This document shows positions 50,222-58,494 of a stretch of 64,000 bases of DNA, piece by piece. The stretch is from NCBI RefSeq assembly GCF_004355005.1, contig NZ_SMSJ01000027.1, positions 1 through 64,000 on the forward strand, written 5' to 3'. Position 1 is the stretch's first letter. Each line of letters opens with the position of its first letter. The notes under the pieces are model-generated. The model saw only the letters and a program-made list of their open reading frames with translations. It searched no databases and was not told the DNA's origin. The DNA is from Dankookia rubra. GTDB taxonomy: Bacteria > Pseudomonadota > Alphaproteobacteria > Acetobacterales > Acetobacteraceae. The position numbers and the translations under genes are program-made.

Positions 50222-50773
50222 ATGGCCCGCCTGGCACCGAAGACGCGCGAGACGCTGGACGCCGACCAGCAGGTGGTCTGGGACCGCATCGCCTCCGGCG
50301 CCCGCGGCGGCGTGGGCGGGCCCTTCCTGCCGCTGCTGACCAGCGCGGAGCTCTGCGCCCGGGTCGAGCAGGTCGGGATCTTCATCCGCTACGACTGCAG
50401 CGTGCCGATGCGGCTGCGCGAGCTCGCCATCCTCTGCGTCGGCCAGCACTGGAAGGCGGCCTACGAATGGTACGCGCATGCGCCGATCGCGGCGAAGCAG
50501 GGCGTGCCGGAGGCGGTGATCGCGGCGATCGGCAGCGGCGCGGAGAGCGTGCCCTTCGATGCCGAGCCCGACCGCGTGGTGGCCGGCTTCGTCCGGGAGC
50601 TGCTGCGGACCGGGAAAGTCGGCGATGCGGCCTTCGACGCGGCGAAGGCGCTGCTGGGCGAGAAGGGCACGGTCGAGCTGACCGGCCTCGCCGGCTACTA
50701 CAGCCTGCTGGCGATGCAGCTGAACGTATTCCAGGTCGCGCCGCCGCCACCCTTCGTCGCGCCTTGGGGGTAG
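50222..50773 (+). CDS. Carboxymuconolactone decarboxylase/AhpD-like protein
   Basis: A 183-residue helical protein of the CMD family. 'RVEQVGIFIRYDCSVPMRLRELAILCVGQHWKAAYEWYAHAPIAAKQGV' contains the helix-rich core. Typical AhpD peroxidases carry a C-x2-C before His, whereas this protein has 'ILCVGQHW' with a single Cys, so it is a CMD-type member, perhaps a lactone decarboxylase or peroxidase-like. GGGAAGGAAG precedes the ATG. It is separated from the luciferase-like gene by a terminator. Confidence 0.85.
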   Translation: MARLAPKTRETLDADQQVVWDRIASGARGGVGGPFLPLLTSAELCARVEQVGIFIRYDCSVPMRLRELAILCVGQHWKAAYEWYAHAPIAAKQGVPEAVIAAIGSGAESVPFDAEPDRVVAGFVRELLRTGKVGDAAFDAAKALLGEKGTVELTGLAGYYSLLAMQLNVFQVAPPPPFVAPWG

Positions 50774-50774
50774 C

Positions 50775-51656
50775 TCACCCCGTCCGCGTGATCTGCACGA
50801 GGAAGTCGATCAGCGCCCGCAGCTTCGCCGGCACATGCCGCTGCGCCGGATACAGAACCGAGACCGGCGCGCCCTCCTGCGCATAGTCCTGCAGGATGGC
50901 GCGAACGTCGCCGCGCTCGAGGTCCTTGCGGTAGAGCCACCAGGTGCCCTGGGCGATCCCGGTGCCGGCGACCGTCGCCTCGCGCAGCGCATCGCCGCTG
51001 TTGATCACCGCATTGCCGCGCACCCGCACGCTGAAGGGGCGGCCTTCCCGGCCGCGGAAGCCCCATTCCGGACCGAAGCGGCTGATCAGGCAGTTGTGGT
51101 CGCGCAAGGCCTCCGGCGTCCCCGGCTCCCCGTGCCGCGCGAGGTAGCGGGGCGCCGCCACCGTCACCTGCGCGCCGCGGGTCAGCAGCCTGGTGGTCAG
51201 GCGCGAGTCGGTGATGCTGCCGGTCCGCACCGCCAGGTCGTAGCCCTCGGCGATCAGGTCGACCGGGCCGTCGCTGAAATGCAGCTCCAGGCTGATCTCG
51301 GGGTAGCGTTCAAAGAAGGCGGGGAGCTCCGGCATCAGCGTGACGCGGCCGAAGCTCAGCGGCACCACGGCGCGGATGCGGCCGCGCGGCACGGCGCTGC
51401 CGCGGGTCAGCGTGACCTCGGCATCCTCGAGCTCGGCCAGGATCTGCACGCAGTGTTCGTAGAAGCCCTGGCCGTCGTCGGTGGTGCGCAGCCGCCGCGT
51501 GGTGCGGGTGAAGAGCTGGGTGTCCAGCTCGTCCTCCAGCCGGGCGATGGTCTTGGTCACCGCCGAGGGCGAGAGGCCCAGCTTCTTCGCCGCCGCGGTG
51601 AAGCCGCCCTGCTCCACGACGCGGGCGAAGACCGACAGCGCCATGAACTTGTCCAT
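50775..51656 (-). CDS. LysR-family transcriptional regulator
   Basis: A 293-residue LTTR of the CrgA/DhcR subgroup. The N-terminal helix-turn-helix is 'EQGGFTAAAKKLGLSPSAVTKTIARLEDELDTQLFTRTTRRL'. The effector domain has 'VPLSFGRVTLMPELPAFFERYPEISLELHFSDGPVDLIAEGYDLAVRTG'. The start at 51656 is one base past the MmgE/PrpD stop, so both genes are on one leftward transcript. The regulator probably controls the PrpD-like gene or the divergent neighbours. It ends two bases from the convergent CMD-family gene. Confidence 0.9.
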   Translation of the reverse strand: MDKFMALSVFARVVEQGGFTAAAKKLGLSPSAVTKTIARLEDELDTQLFTRTTRRLRTTDDGQGFYEHCVQILAELEDAEVTLTRGSAVPRGRIRAVVPLSFGRVTLMPELPAFFERYPEISLELHFSDGPVDLIAEGYDLAVRTGSITDSRLTTRLLTRGAQVTVAAPRYLARHGEPGTPEALRDHNCLISRFGPEWGFRGREGRPFSVRVRGNAVINSGDALREATVAGTGIAQGTWWLYRKDLERGDVRAILQDYAQEGAPVSVLYPAQRHVPAKLRALIDFLVQITRTG

Positions 51657-51657
51657 C

Positions 51658-52995
51658 TCAGGCGAGCAGCGCCGTGAGGTGGCCGAGGTCCGCCGCCTCC
51701 TCCAGGCCCCAGATCGCCGCGATCTGCGCCGCGGCGCGATCGGCGCAGCCGCCGAGCGCGGCATTCTCGTGGTACTTGGCCTCGAGCTCGGCATCGGTCA
51801 GCGGCCTGGCCTCGGAGCCGCGCGGGGTGAGGACGGTGGTCTCCTCCTCCCGCCCGTTCGCCAGCCGGACGGTCACCCGCGCCGCGCCGCGCGGCAGCGC
51901 CGCGTCGAGCGCCGCCGTCACCTTGGCACGGAAGCCGGCCAGCGCCGGGTCGTCCACCGCCGGCTGCTCGAAGTCCGCGACGCCGGCCCGGCCGCGCAGC
52001 AGGCCGAGCGCGGCGCTATGGTGGATGCTGACGCGGCTGTCGCGCGCGTTCCGCACTGCCCGGTCGCCGCGTGCCAGCAGCAGCGCGTCGCCGGCGACGG
52101 TGACGGCGGCGATCGCCTCGGGCGGCGCGTCCAGCCGGGCGCGGAGTTCCAGGCAGGCATCGATCACCGCGTGGAAGACGATGCCGGCGGGGTAGGGCTT
52201 GTAGGTGTTGCGGCCGATCTCCCAGCGCGTGCCGAGCCCCTCGGTGATCGCCGCCACGTCGGCCGCGTCGCCGGCGGCGCGGGCCCAGCCGAGCGGGCCC
52301 TCGATCGCCGCCGGTGCGGCATCGTAGCCCTCGGCGGCGAACATCGCTGCCAGGATGCCGTGCCGCGCGGCATTGCCGACGCTGACATTCTTCGCGGCGT
52401 TCGGCAGGTTCTCGACCGTCCCGGCCGCCTCGCTGCTGGCAATGCCGATGGCATGCGCGACCTGTTCCGCGGAAAGCCCCAGCAGCCCTGCGCAGCCCGC
52501 CGCCGCGCCGAAGGCGCCGCAGGTGGAGGTGATGTGCCAGCCCCGGGCATAGTGCCCGGGCGAGACGGCATTGCCGATGCGGCAGGCGACCTCCCCGCCC
52601 AGCAGGAAGGCGTGCAGCACCGCGGCACCGGGCAGGCCGCGCTGCTCGGCGAGCGCGAAGAGCGGCGGCGCGACCGGCGCGGCGGGATGGATGACGGTGT
52701 CGAGATGGGTGTCGTCATAGTCCAGCAGGTTCGACGCGACCGCGTTGACGAAGGCCGCGCCCATCGGATCCAGCCGGGCGCCCTGGCCGAAGACCGTCGC
52801 CGCCGGCGCGCCGCCGAGCCCCCGCATCACCCGCAGCGCGGCCTGCACCGCCGGGTCGCGCGCGGTGCCCAGCGCGCAGCCCACATGGTTGAGGATCGAA
52901 CGCTTGGCCTCGTGCCGCAACGCGGCCGGGATGTCGCGCCAGTCGGAGCCGGCGACGAAGCGGCCGAGCGCCTGGGTGGCGGTGGGATCGGGCAT
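51658..52995 (-). CDS. MmgE/PrpD-family protein
   Basis: A 445-residue protein of the 2-methylcitrate dehydratase fold, which also includes cis-aconitate decarboxylase-like enzymes. 'SILNHVGCALGTARDPAVQAALRVM', 'NLLDYDDTHLDTVIHPAAPVAPPLFALAEQ', 'STCGAFGAAAGCAGLLGLS' and 'NTYKPYPAGIVFHAVIDACLEL' are typical. The reaction cannot be fixed; many alphaproteobacterial members sit in organic-acid catabolic loci beside Bug proteins, as here with the divergent Bug gene at 53109. ATG 52995 was chosen by the family N-terminus. Confidence 0.9.
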   Translation of the reverse strand: MPDPTATQALGRFVAGSDWRDIPAALRHEAKRSILNHVGCALGTARDPAVQAALRVMRGLGGAPAATVFGQGARLDPMGAAFVNAVASNLLDYDDTHLDTVIHPAAPVAPPLFALAEQRGLPGAAVLHAFLLGGEVACRIGNAVSPGHYARGWHITSTCGAFGAAAGCAGLLGLSAEQVAHAIGIASSEAAGTVENLPNAAKNVSVGNAARHGILAAMFAAEGYDAAPAAIEGPLGWARAAGDAADVAAITEGLGTRWEIGRNTYKPYPAGIVFHAVIDACLELRARLDAPPEAIAAVTVAGDALLLARGDRAVRNARDSRVSIHHSAALGLLRGRAGVADFEQPAVDDPALAGFRAKVTAALDAALPRGAARVTVRLANGREEETTVLTPRGSEARPLTDAELEAKYHENAALGGCADRAAAQIAAIWGLEEAADLGHLTALLA

Positions 52996-53108
52996 CGGGT
53001 TTGCCTCGTTGTTCCTGGACCGGGACGGCATAGCCGATCGGGCGCCGGCCGCCAGCCCTTTCCGCCGGCGCCGGAGCGTGGAATGAATGCGCCAAGCGGG
53101 AGGAAACG

Positions 53109-54068
53109 ATGACCATGCGACGACGCGGGCTGCTCGCAGCGCTGGCGGCGCCGGCCTTGGCGCAGGCGCAGCCGGCCTGGCCAAGCCGGCCCATCCGCCT
53201 GCTCATTCCATTCCCACCGGGCGGCACCACGGACATCCTCGGCCGCTACCTCGCCCCGCCGCTCTCGGCGGCCTTCGGCCAGAACGTGGTGGTGGAGAAC
53301 CGCACCGGGGGCAACGGCGCGGTCGCCATCGTCGAGATGACGCGCGCCGCGCCGGACGGCCACACCATCTGCATGAGCATCAGCACGCTGATCACCCAGG
53401 CGCTGCTGACCAAGCAGCCCTACGATCCGATCGCCGACGTCACGCCGATCCTGCACCTGGCCAATGTCGGCAACATCGTCGTGGTCAACCCCGCCCTGCC
53501 GATCCGCAGCCTGGCCGACCTCGTGGCCTATGCCAAAGCGAATCCGGGCCGGCTCTCCTACGGCTCGCCGGGCATCGGCAGCTCCGTGCACCTCTCGGGC
53601 GAGCTGTTCTCCCAGGCCGCCGGCATCCAGATGGTGCACGTGCCCTATCGCGGCGGCGGGCCGGCGCTTGCTGACCTCGTCGCAGGCAATATCCAGTTGA
53701 TGTTCGGCAATGCCAGCTCGACCCTGCCCTTCGTCCGCGGCGGGTCGGTGCGGCCGCTGGCGGTGACCTCGGCCAGTCGGCAGGTCTATGCGCCGGACCT
53801 GCCGACCATCGCCGAGTCCGGCTATCCCGGCTTCGCCGTGGTCGAATGGTACGCGATGATCGGCCCGGCCGGCATGCCCGCTTCGGTCACGGAGCGCATC
53901 AACCGCGAGATCATGGCGATCGTTGGCACGCCGGAAGGCCGCGCCAAGCTGCTCGACCTGGGGGCCGAGGTGGTGGGCGGCACGCCGGCCGAGTTCGGCG
54001 CCTTCCTGCGCGCCGACCTGACCCGGACGGAGGCGCTGATCCGGGGCGCCAACATCAAGGCGGAGTAG
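53109..54068 (+). CDS. Bug/TctC-family substrate-binding protein
   Basis: A 319-residue periplasmic binding protein: signal peptide 'MTMRRRGLLAALAAPALAQA' followed by 'IRLLIPFPPGGTTDILGRYLAPPL', 'VVVENRTGGNGAVAIVEM' and 'VPYRGGGPALADLVAGNIQLMFGN'. This is the most canonical of the five Bug proteins in the window. GGGAGGAAACG precedes the ATG. The SDR gene begins four bases after its stop, so the two form an operon divergent from the MmgE/PrpD-LysR pair. Confidence 0.92.
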   Translation: MTMRRRGLLAALAAPALAQAQPAWPSRPIRLLIPFPPGGTTDILGRYLAPPLSAAFGQNVVVENRTGGNGAVAIVEMTRAAPDGHTICMSISTLITQALLTKQPYDPIADVTPILHLANVGNIVVVNPALPIRSLADLVAYAKANPGRLSYGSPGIGSSVHLSGELFSQAAGIQMVHVPYRGGGPALADLVAGNIQLMFGNASSTLPFVRGGSVRPLAVTSASRQVYAPDLPTIAESGYPGFAVVEWYAMIGPAGMPASVTERINREIMAIVGTPEGRAKLLDLGAEVVGGTPAEFGAFLRADLTRTEALIRGANIKAE

Positions 54069-54072
54069 GGAC

Positions 54073-54822
54073 ATGGATCGCGGGCTGAAGGGCAGGGCGG
54101 CGCTGGTCAGCGGCGCCAGCAAGGGGATCGGCCGCGCCATCGTGCAGCGGCTCGTCGCCGAGGGGATGCAGGTGCTGGGCATCGCCCGCGGCGGCTGCGA
54201 CGTGCCGGGCGCGATCGGTCTGGCGGTGGACCTGCGCGACCCGGCGGGGCCGGCCGCGGCGGTGGCGCATGCGGTGCGCGACTTCGGCAGGCTGGACCTG
54301 GTGGTGAACAGCGCCGGCGCGACGCAGCGCGGCGACTTCCTGGCGCTGGACGACGCCGCCTGGGATGACAGCTTCGCCGGCAAGTTCTTCGCCGCCGTCC
54401 GCCTGACGCGGGCCGCCTGGCCGGCGCTGCAGGCGGCGCAGGGCGGCGTGGTGCATATCGCCGGCGTCGGCGGGAAGATCGCCAGCGCCGATTTCGCCAT
54501 CGGCGGGTCGGTGAACGCGGCGCTGATGAACCTGACCAAGGCGTTGGCCGACCGCGGTGTGCAGGACGGCGTGCGGGTGAATTGCATCAACCCCGGCAGC
54601 ATCCGCACCGATCGCCTGACCGGCCGCATCGCCACCGTCATGCAGGAGAAGGGGTTGGACGAAGCGGCGGCGGCCGCGGTGCTGGCAAAATCCACCGGCG
54701 TCGCCCGCTTCGGCGAGCCGGAGGAGATCGCCGCGCTGGTCGCCTTCCTGGCCAGCGCCGAAGCCAGCTACATGCAAGGTGCCGTCATCGACATCGACGG
54801 CGGCTGGAACCGCGCGCTTTAG
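54073..54822 (+). CDS. SDR-family protein without the usual Tyr-x3-Lys
   Basis: A 249-residue SDR. The cofactor motif S13-G-A-S-K-G-I-G20, 'LVVNSAG' and the C-terminal 'YMQGAVIDIDGGWNRAL' are intact. Where Tyr-x3-Lys is expected the sequence reads 'FAIGGSVNAALMNLTKAL', with neither Tyr nor Lys. Similar 'GGS-x-x-NAAL' forms occur in an atypical SDR subgroup. It could have altered chemistry or mainly bind its cofactor. Four bases separate it from the Bug gene. Confidence 0.85.
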   Translation: MDRGLKGRAALVSGASKGIGRAIVQRLVAEGMQVLGIARGGCDVPGAIGLAVDLRDPAGPAAAVAHAVRDFGRLDLVVNSAGATQRGDFLALDDAAWDDSFAGKFFAAVRLTRAAWPALQAAQGGVVHIAGVGGKIASADFAIGGSVNAALMNLTKALADRGVQDGVRVNCINPGSIRTDRLTGRIATVMQEKGLDEAAAAAVLAKSTGVARFGEPEEIAALVAFLASAEASYMQGAVIDIDGGWNRAL

Positions 54823-54834
54823 CGGCGGCACCCT

Positions 54835-56058
54835 TCACCCGCGCCGCTCGCCGCCCTTCGATGCCAACCCATATTGCGCGACCAGCGCCCAGACATGCCC
54901 CGGGATCATATGCTTCATGCGGCGCGGTTCCTCCCGCCGCAGGTGCAGCACGGTCTCGACCGCCTTCATCTCCACCCGGGCACGGGCGAATTCCAGGCCG
55001 CGTGGGCCGATGCGCGGCATCAGCCAGCCGACGATGGGCCGCAGCCAATCCGGCATGCGGCGCAGCGGCAGGCCGCCGGCGGCGCGCTCGGTATTCGCCA
55101 GGAAGCCCTTCACCGCGCCGGCGCGCTTGCCGGCGCTGCCCGGCGTTGCGACGTGCAGCTCCTCGCCCAGCAGCGCGACCAGTTCCTCCCCGCTCGCATT
55201 GCGTACCAGCAGCCATTGCTCGCCCTGGCCGCCCATGTAGCCCACGGTGATGTCGGCCAGGACATTGGTGTAGTCGACGCAGGTGCGGCAGGTCAGCGGG
55301 AAGAAGTCGGGCGGCAGCTTCGAGATCGGCAGCTGCAGGAATGGGATGGTGCGCGACCTGCCATCGGCATAGCGCAGTTCGACTTGGTAGTCGGCGCGGA
55401 ATTCCAGGTAGGTGATGCTGTCCGGGTCGTCTTCCAGCAGCGCTAGGAAGTCGTGGAACCGCTCGGTCGTGGTGTTGTCGGAACAGGGCGTGCCGATGAC
55501 GTAGAGCCGCTCGAAGCCCAGCTCCCGCTCGATCGCCCGTAGCGCATAGACCTGGCAGGGGATGCCGATGATGGCGAGCCGCCTGTGGCCGGCCGCGCGC
55601 GCGGGTTCCAGCAGCGCCAGCAGCGGCGCATAGCCCATGCGCATGCCGCGCACCTGCGCCATGCCCGCGGGCTGCGTCACCAGCACCGGCACCGGCCGCC
55701 AGCGGTCCGCCGGGTCCGGCGCCATGGTCAGCACCGCGTCGACGGCGCCGGTCTCCAGCAGCCGCTCCGCGAGGCGGGTGGCGATGCCGGTCCATTGCGC
55801 GCCCTCCCGCGCCGGGGCGAGGGTGGCGCGCAGCATGCGGCGGAAGGGGCCGAAATGCATCTCGTCCGGCCGGTCCGAGTCGCGGGGGCGGCCATGGACC
55901 GTGGCCTCCAGGACCGGGTAGTCGGGCCGGATGAACTGGCAGGCGCGGCCGCAGGCCTTCGGGTCCCCGGTGCGGGAGATCCCGCAATCCGTGCAGAGGC
56001 CGCGCGGCGCGGCCTCCCGCAGCTTTGGCGCCCAGACCGCGCCCGCCTCATCCGCCAT
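54835..56058 (-). CDS. FrhB/BciB-family Fe-S flavoprotein (F420 hydrogenase beta subunit-like)
   Basis: A 407-residue protein with N-terminal Cys 'GLCTDCGISRTGDPKACGRACQF' (Fe-S ligands) and an FrhB C-terminal domain: 'GAQWTGIATRLAERLLETGAVDAVL', 'LAIIGIPCQVYALRAIERELG', 'YVIGTPCSDNTTTERF', 'LTCRTCVDYTNVLADITVGYMGG'. The overall pattern is close to what I recall of BciB, the ferredoxin-dependent 8-vinyl reductase of chlorophyll synthesis. The gene, however, is last in a leftward operon with an amidohydrolase and ABC transporter (39-base gap), which argues for a catabolic reductase instead. Confidence 0.8.
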   Translation of the reverse strand: MADEAGAVWAPKLREAAPRGLCTDCGISRTGDPKACGRACQFIRPDYPVLEATVHGRPRDSDRPDEMHFGPFRRMLRATLAPAREGAQWTGIATRLAERLLETGAVDAVLTMAPDPADRWRPVPVLVTQPAGMAQVRGMRMGYAPLLALLEPARAAGHRRLAIIGIPCQVYALRAIERELGFERLYVIGTPCSDNTTTERFHDFLALLEDDPDSITYLEFRADYQVELRYADGRSRTIPFLQLPISKLPPDFFPLTCRTCVDYTNVLADITVGYMGGQGEQWLLVRNASGEELVALLGEELHVATPGSAGKRAGAVKGFLANTERAAGGLPLRRMPDWLRPIVGWLMPRIGPRGLEFARARVEMKAVETVLHLRREEPRRMKHMIPGHVWALVAQYGLASKGGERRG

Positions 56059-56097
56059 GCCGCGTCCCCCATCCCGGGCGCAGCCTAGGGCAGCGGA

Positions 56098-57639
56098 TCA
56101 GACGCGGGAACTGGGCCGGTAGAAGGGCTCGTGCCGCGAGGGGTCGATGTAATCGGCGTAGAACCGCCTGGCATGCGGCAGCAGGGCCTTGGACAGGTGG
56201 CGCCGCTCGACCTCGTCGTCCGACAGCGCCCTGGACAGGTCGTCGTGCAGCTGCTTCAGCGCGCCGTCCCTGTCCACCCGGGTGAAGGTGCCGTCGCGGT
56301 AGATCACCTCGCCATCGCACATCACGGTGGTGACGGCACTGGCCTTGGCGCGCTGGATCACCGCATCCAGGGTCGGCGTCAGCGCATCCAGGTAGGGATA
56401 GGCGACGCTGTCCCAGTCGATCAGCGACAGGTCGGCGCCCTTGCCGACCTCGAGTGTCCCGAGCGTCTCCCGGTAGGGCGTCGTGCGGGCGCCGCCGATG
56501 GTGGCCATCCGCAGCACCTGGGCCATGCCGGGGACCTCGGCCTCGTCCATCCCGGGCACCCGGTGCGCCCGCAGCACCAGCCGCATCTCCTGCAGCATGT
56601 CGCGGTCGTCGTTGATCCCCGCCTCGTCCAGGCCCATGGCGGTGTTGATGCCGACCGCCTCGAAGCGGTTCAGCGCGGCGACGCCCGAGCGCAGCCGGAA
56701 ATTGGAGGAGCAGTTGTGGCAGATGCAGCTGCCGCTGGCCGCCAGCTTCTCGATGTCGGATTCGTTCAGCCAGACGCCGTGGCCGAGCGTCAGGTTCGGC
56801 CCTAGCATCCCGAAGCGCTCGATGTAGTCCACCGCCGTGCCGCCGCCGCGGCGCCTGGCGTATTCCTTCTGGTAGGCGGTCTCGACCAGGTGCATGTGCA
56901 TCGGAGTGTCGTAGCTGCGGGACAGCTCCGAGAGCGCCGCCAGCGCCTTGTCCGAGCACCAGTGCAGGTTGGCCGGTGCCAGCTGCACCTTGACCCGGCG
57001 CTTGGCATTGTGGCTGCGGTGCAGCGTCTTGAAGAGGTCGAGGTTGTCCTCGAGGCTGAGCTGGAAGCGGTCGTACCAGCGCTGCATCGGGCCGCGCAGC
57101 TCGGGCGGCAGGCTGGCGACGAAATCCTCGTCCTTCTGGTAGACCAGCCGGTTCTGGTCCCGCAGGGCGAAGCAGTAGGACACCCGCATGCCGATGTCCT
57201 CATAGGCGCGAATCAGCTCGGCGGTGCGGGCCTCGACCTCCTTCAGGTCGCCGGGCAGCCAGCCATGGATGTGCTGCACGGTGGTGATGCCGGAGCCGAT
57301 CATCTCGAAGGCCGAATAGAGCGTATCGAGGTAGATGTTCAGGTTGCGCGCCACCATGCGGGTGACGAACCAGAGCTCGAGCGGCATGTCGGGCGAGCCG
57401 AGCTGCACCGGCGTCAGCCCGACATGGTGGTGGCCATTGACGAAGCCGGGCAGCAGGATCTCCTTCCCCGTGCCGATCACCGGCACGGTCGGGTGCTTCC
57501 GGTGCAACTCGTCAAAGGTGCCGACGGCGGTGATGATGCCGTCCTCCTGCAGGACGGCGCCGTCGGGGATCTCCTCCCATTCCGCGGCGGAAAGCGTCCT
57601 GGTGATCATGGCGCGGCTGCGCACGAGCGACTGTGTCAT
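56098..57639 (-). CDS. Amidohydrolase-superfamily deaminase/hydrolase
   Basis: A 513-residue metal-dependent hydrolase of the TrzN/AtzA and cytosine-deaminase group. The metal site shows 'LLPGFVNGHHHVG' (His pair), 'MHMHLVETAYQKEYA' (His), 'LTLGHGVWLNESDIEKLA' (His) and 'GLDEAGINDDRDMLQEM' (Asp). The C-terminal 'ATIGGARTTPYRETLGTLEVGKGADLSLIDWD' is standard. It lies 30 bases after the ABC ATPase gene, so the transporter probably imports its substrate, a nitrogen heterocycle or amide. Confidence 0.9.
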   Translation of the reverse strand: MTQSLVRSRAMITRTLSAAEWEEIPDGAVLQEDGIITAVGTFDELHRKHPTVPVIGTGKEILLPGFVNGHHHVGLTPVQLGSPDMPLELWFVTRMVARNLNIYLDTLYSAFEMIGSGITTVQHIHGWLPGDLKEVEARTAELIRAYEDIGMRVSYCFALRDQNRLVYQKDEDFVASLPPELRGPMQRWYDRFQLSLEDNLDLFKTLHRSHNAKRRVKVQLAPANLHWCSDKALAALSELSRSYDTPMHMHLVETAYQKEYARRRGGGTAVDYIERFGMLGPNLTLGHGVWLNESDIEKLAASGSCICHNCSSNFRLRSGVAALNRFEAVGINTAMGLDEAGINDDRDMLQEMRLVLRAHRVPGMDEAEVPGMAQVLRMATIGGARTTPYRETLGTLEVGKGADLSLIDWDSVAYPYLDALTPTLDAVIQRAKASAVTTVMCDGEVIYRDGTFTRVDRDGALKQLHDDLSRALSDDEVERRHLSKALLPHARRFYADYIDPSRHEPFYRPSSRV

Positions 57640-57669
57640 CGCCTGGTTCCTCCGATGGGGGGCGGGCTC

Positions 57670-58494
57670 TCAGCCCGGGGTCAGCGCTTCCTGCTCGGCG
57701 AAGGCGCGGTCGACCTCGCTGCGCAATTCCTCGGTCAGCTGGCGCCGCAGCGCCTCCGCTTCCGGGGAGAAGGGATCGCGCGGCCGCGGCAGGTCTATCG
57801 GGATAATCGACTTGATCCGGCCGGGACGGGCGGTGAAGACGACGACGCGATCGGCCAGCGCCACCGCCTCGTCGATATGGTGGGTGACGAAGAGCACGGA
57901 GGCGCCGCTGTCGCGCCAGACATCCAGCAGGAAATCCTGCATTTTCGCGCGGGTCTGCACGTCGAGCGCGGCGAAGGGCTCGTCCATCAGCAGCACCTTC
58001 GGCCGCATGGCCAGCGCGCGGGCGACCGCCACGCGCTGCCGCATGCCGCCCGAAAGCTCGTCGGGGCGTTTCTCCATCGCCTCGGCCAGGCCGACGCGCT
58101 GCAGGGCTTCGCGCGCCACCGCGCGGCGTTCCGCTTCCGGCGCGCCGCGGATCGAGAGGCCGAAGGAGACGTTCTGCCAGACCGTCAGCCAGGGAAACAG
58201 CGAGGTTTCCTGGAAGATCAGCGACCTGTCGGGGGAAGGACCCTCGACCGGGTCGCGGAAGGCGAAGATGCTGCCGGCCGTCTGCCGCTCGAGCCCGGCG
58301 ATCAGGTAGAGCAGCGTCGACTTGCCGCATCCCGAGGGGCCGAGCAGCACGACGAATTCCCCCGGCGCGATGTCGAGATCGATGTCGCGCAGCGCCTCAT
58401 GCGCCCGCGCCGTGCCTTCCGCCCAGGTCTTGCCGACGTTGCGGCAGACCACGGCATCCTGCGACGACCATGGTGTGTGAGGATCAGAGGCCAC
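57670..58494 (-). CDS. ABC transporter ATP-binding protein (NitT/TauT/SsuB type)
   Basis: A 274-residue ATPase with Walker A 'GPSGCGKSTLL', Q-loop 'IFQETSLFPWLTV', signature 'LSGGMRQRVAVARALA', Walker B 'VLLMDEPFAALD' and the switch His in 'FVTHHIDEAV'. It drives nucleotide-powered uptake of nitrate, taurine, sulfonate or pyrimidine-like compounds. Its start overlaps the permease stop by 11 bases. The next gene downstream is the amidohydrolase. Confidence 0.94.
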   Translation of the reverse strand: MASDPHTPWSSQDAVVCRNVGKTWAEGTARAHEALRDIDLDIAPGEFVVLLGPSGCGKSTLLYLIAGLERQTAGSIFAFRDPVEGPSPDRSLIFQETSLFPWLTVWQNVSFGLSIRGAPEAERRAVAREALQRVGLAEAMEKRPDELSGGMRQRVAVARALAMRPKVLLMDEPFAALDVQTRAKMQDFLLDVWRDSGASVLFVTHHIDEAVALADRVVVFTARPGRIKSIIPIDLPRPRDPFSPEAEALRRQLTEELRSEVDRAFAEQEALTPG

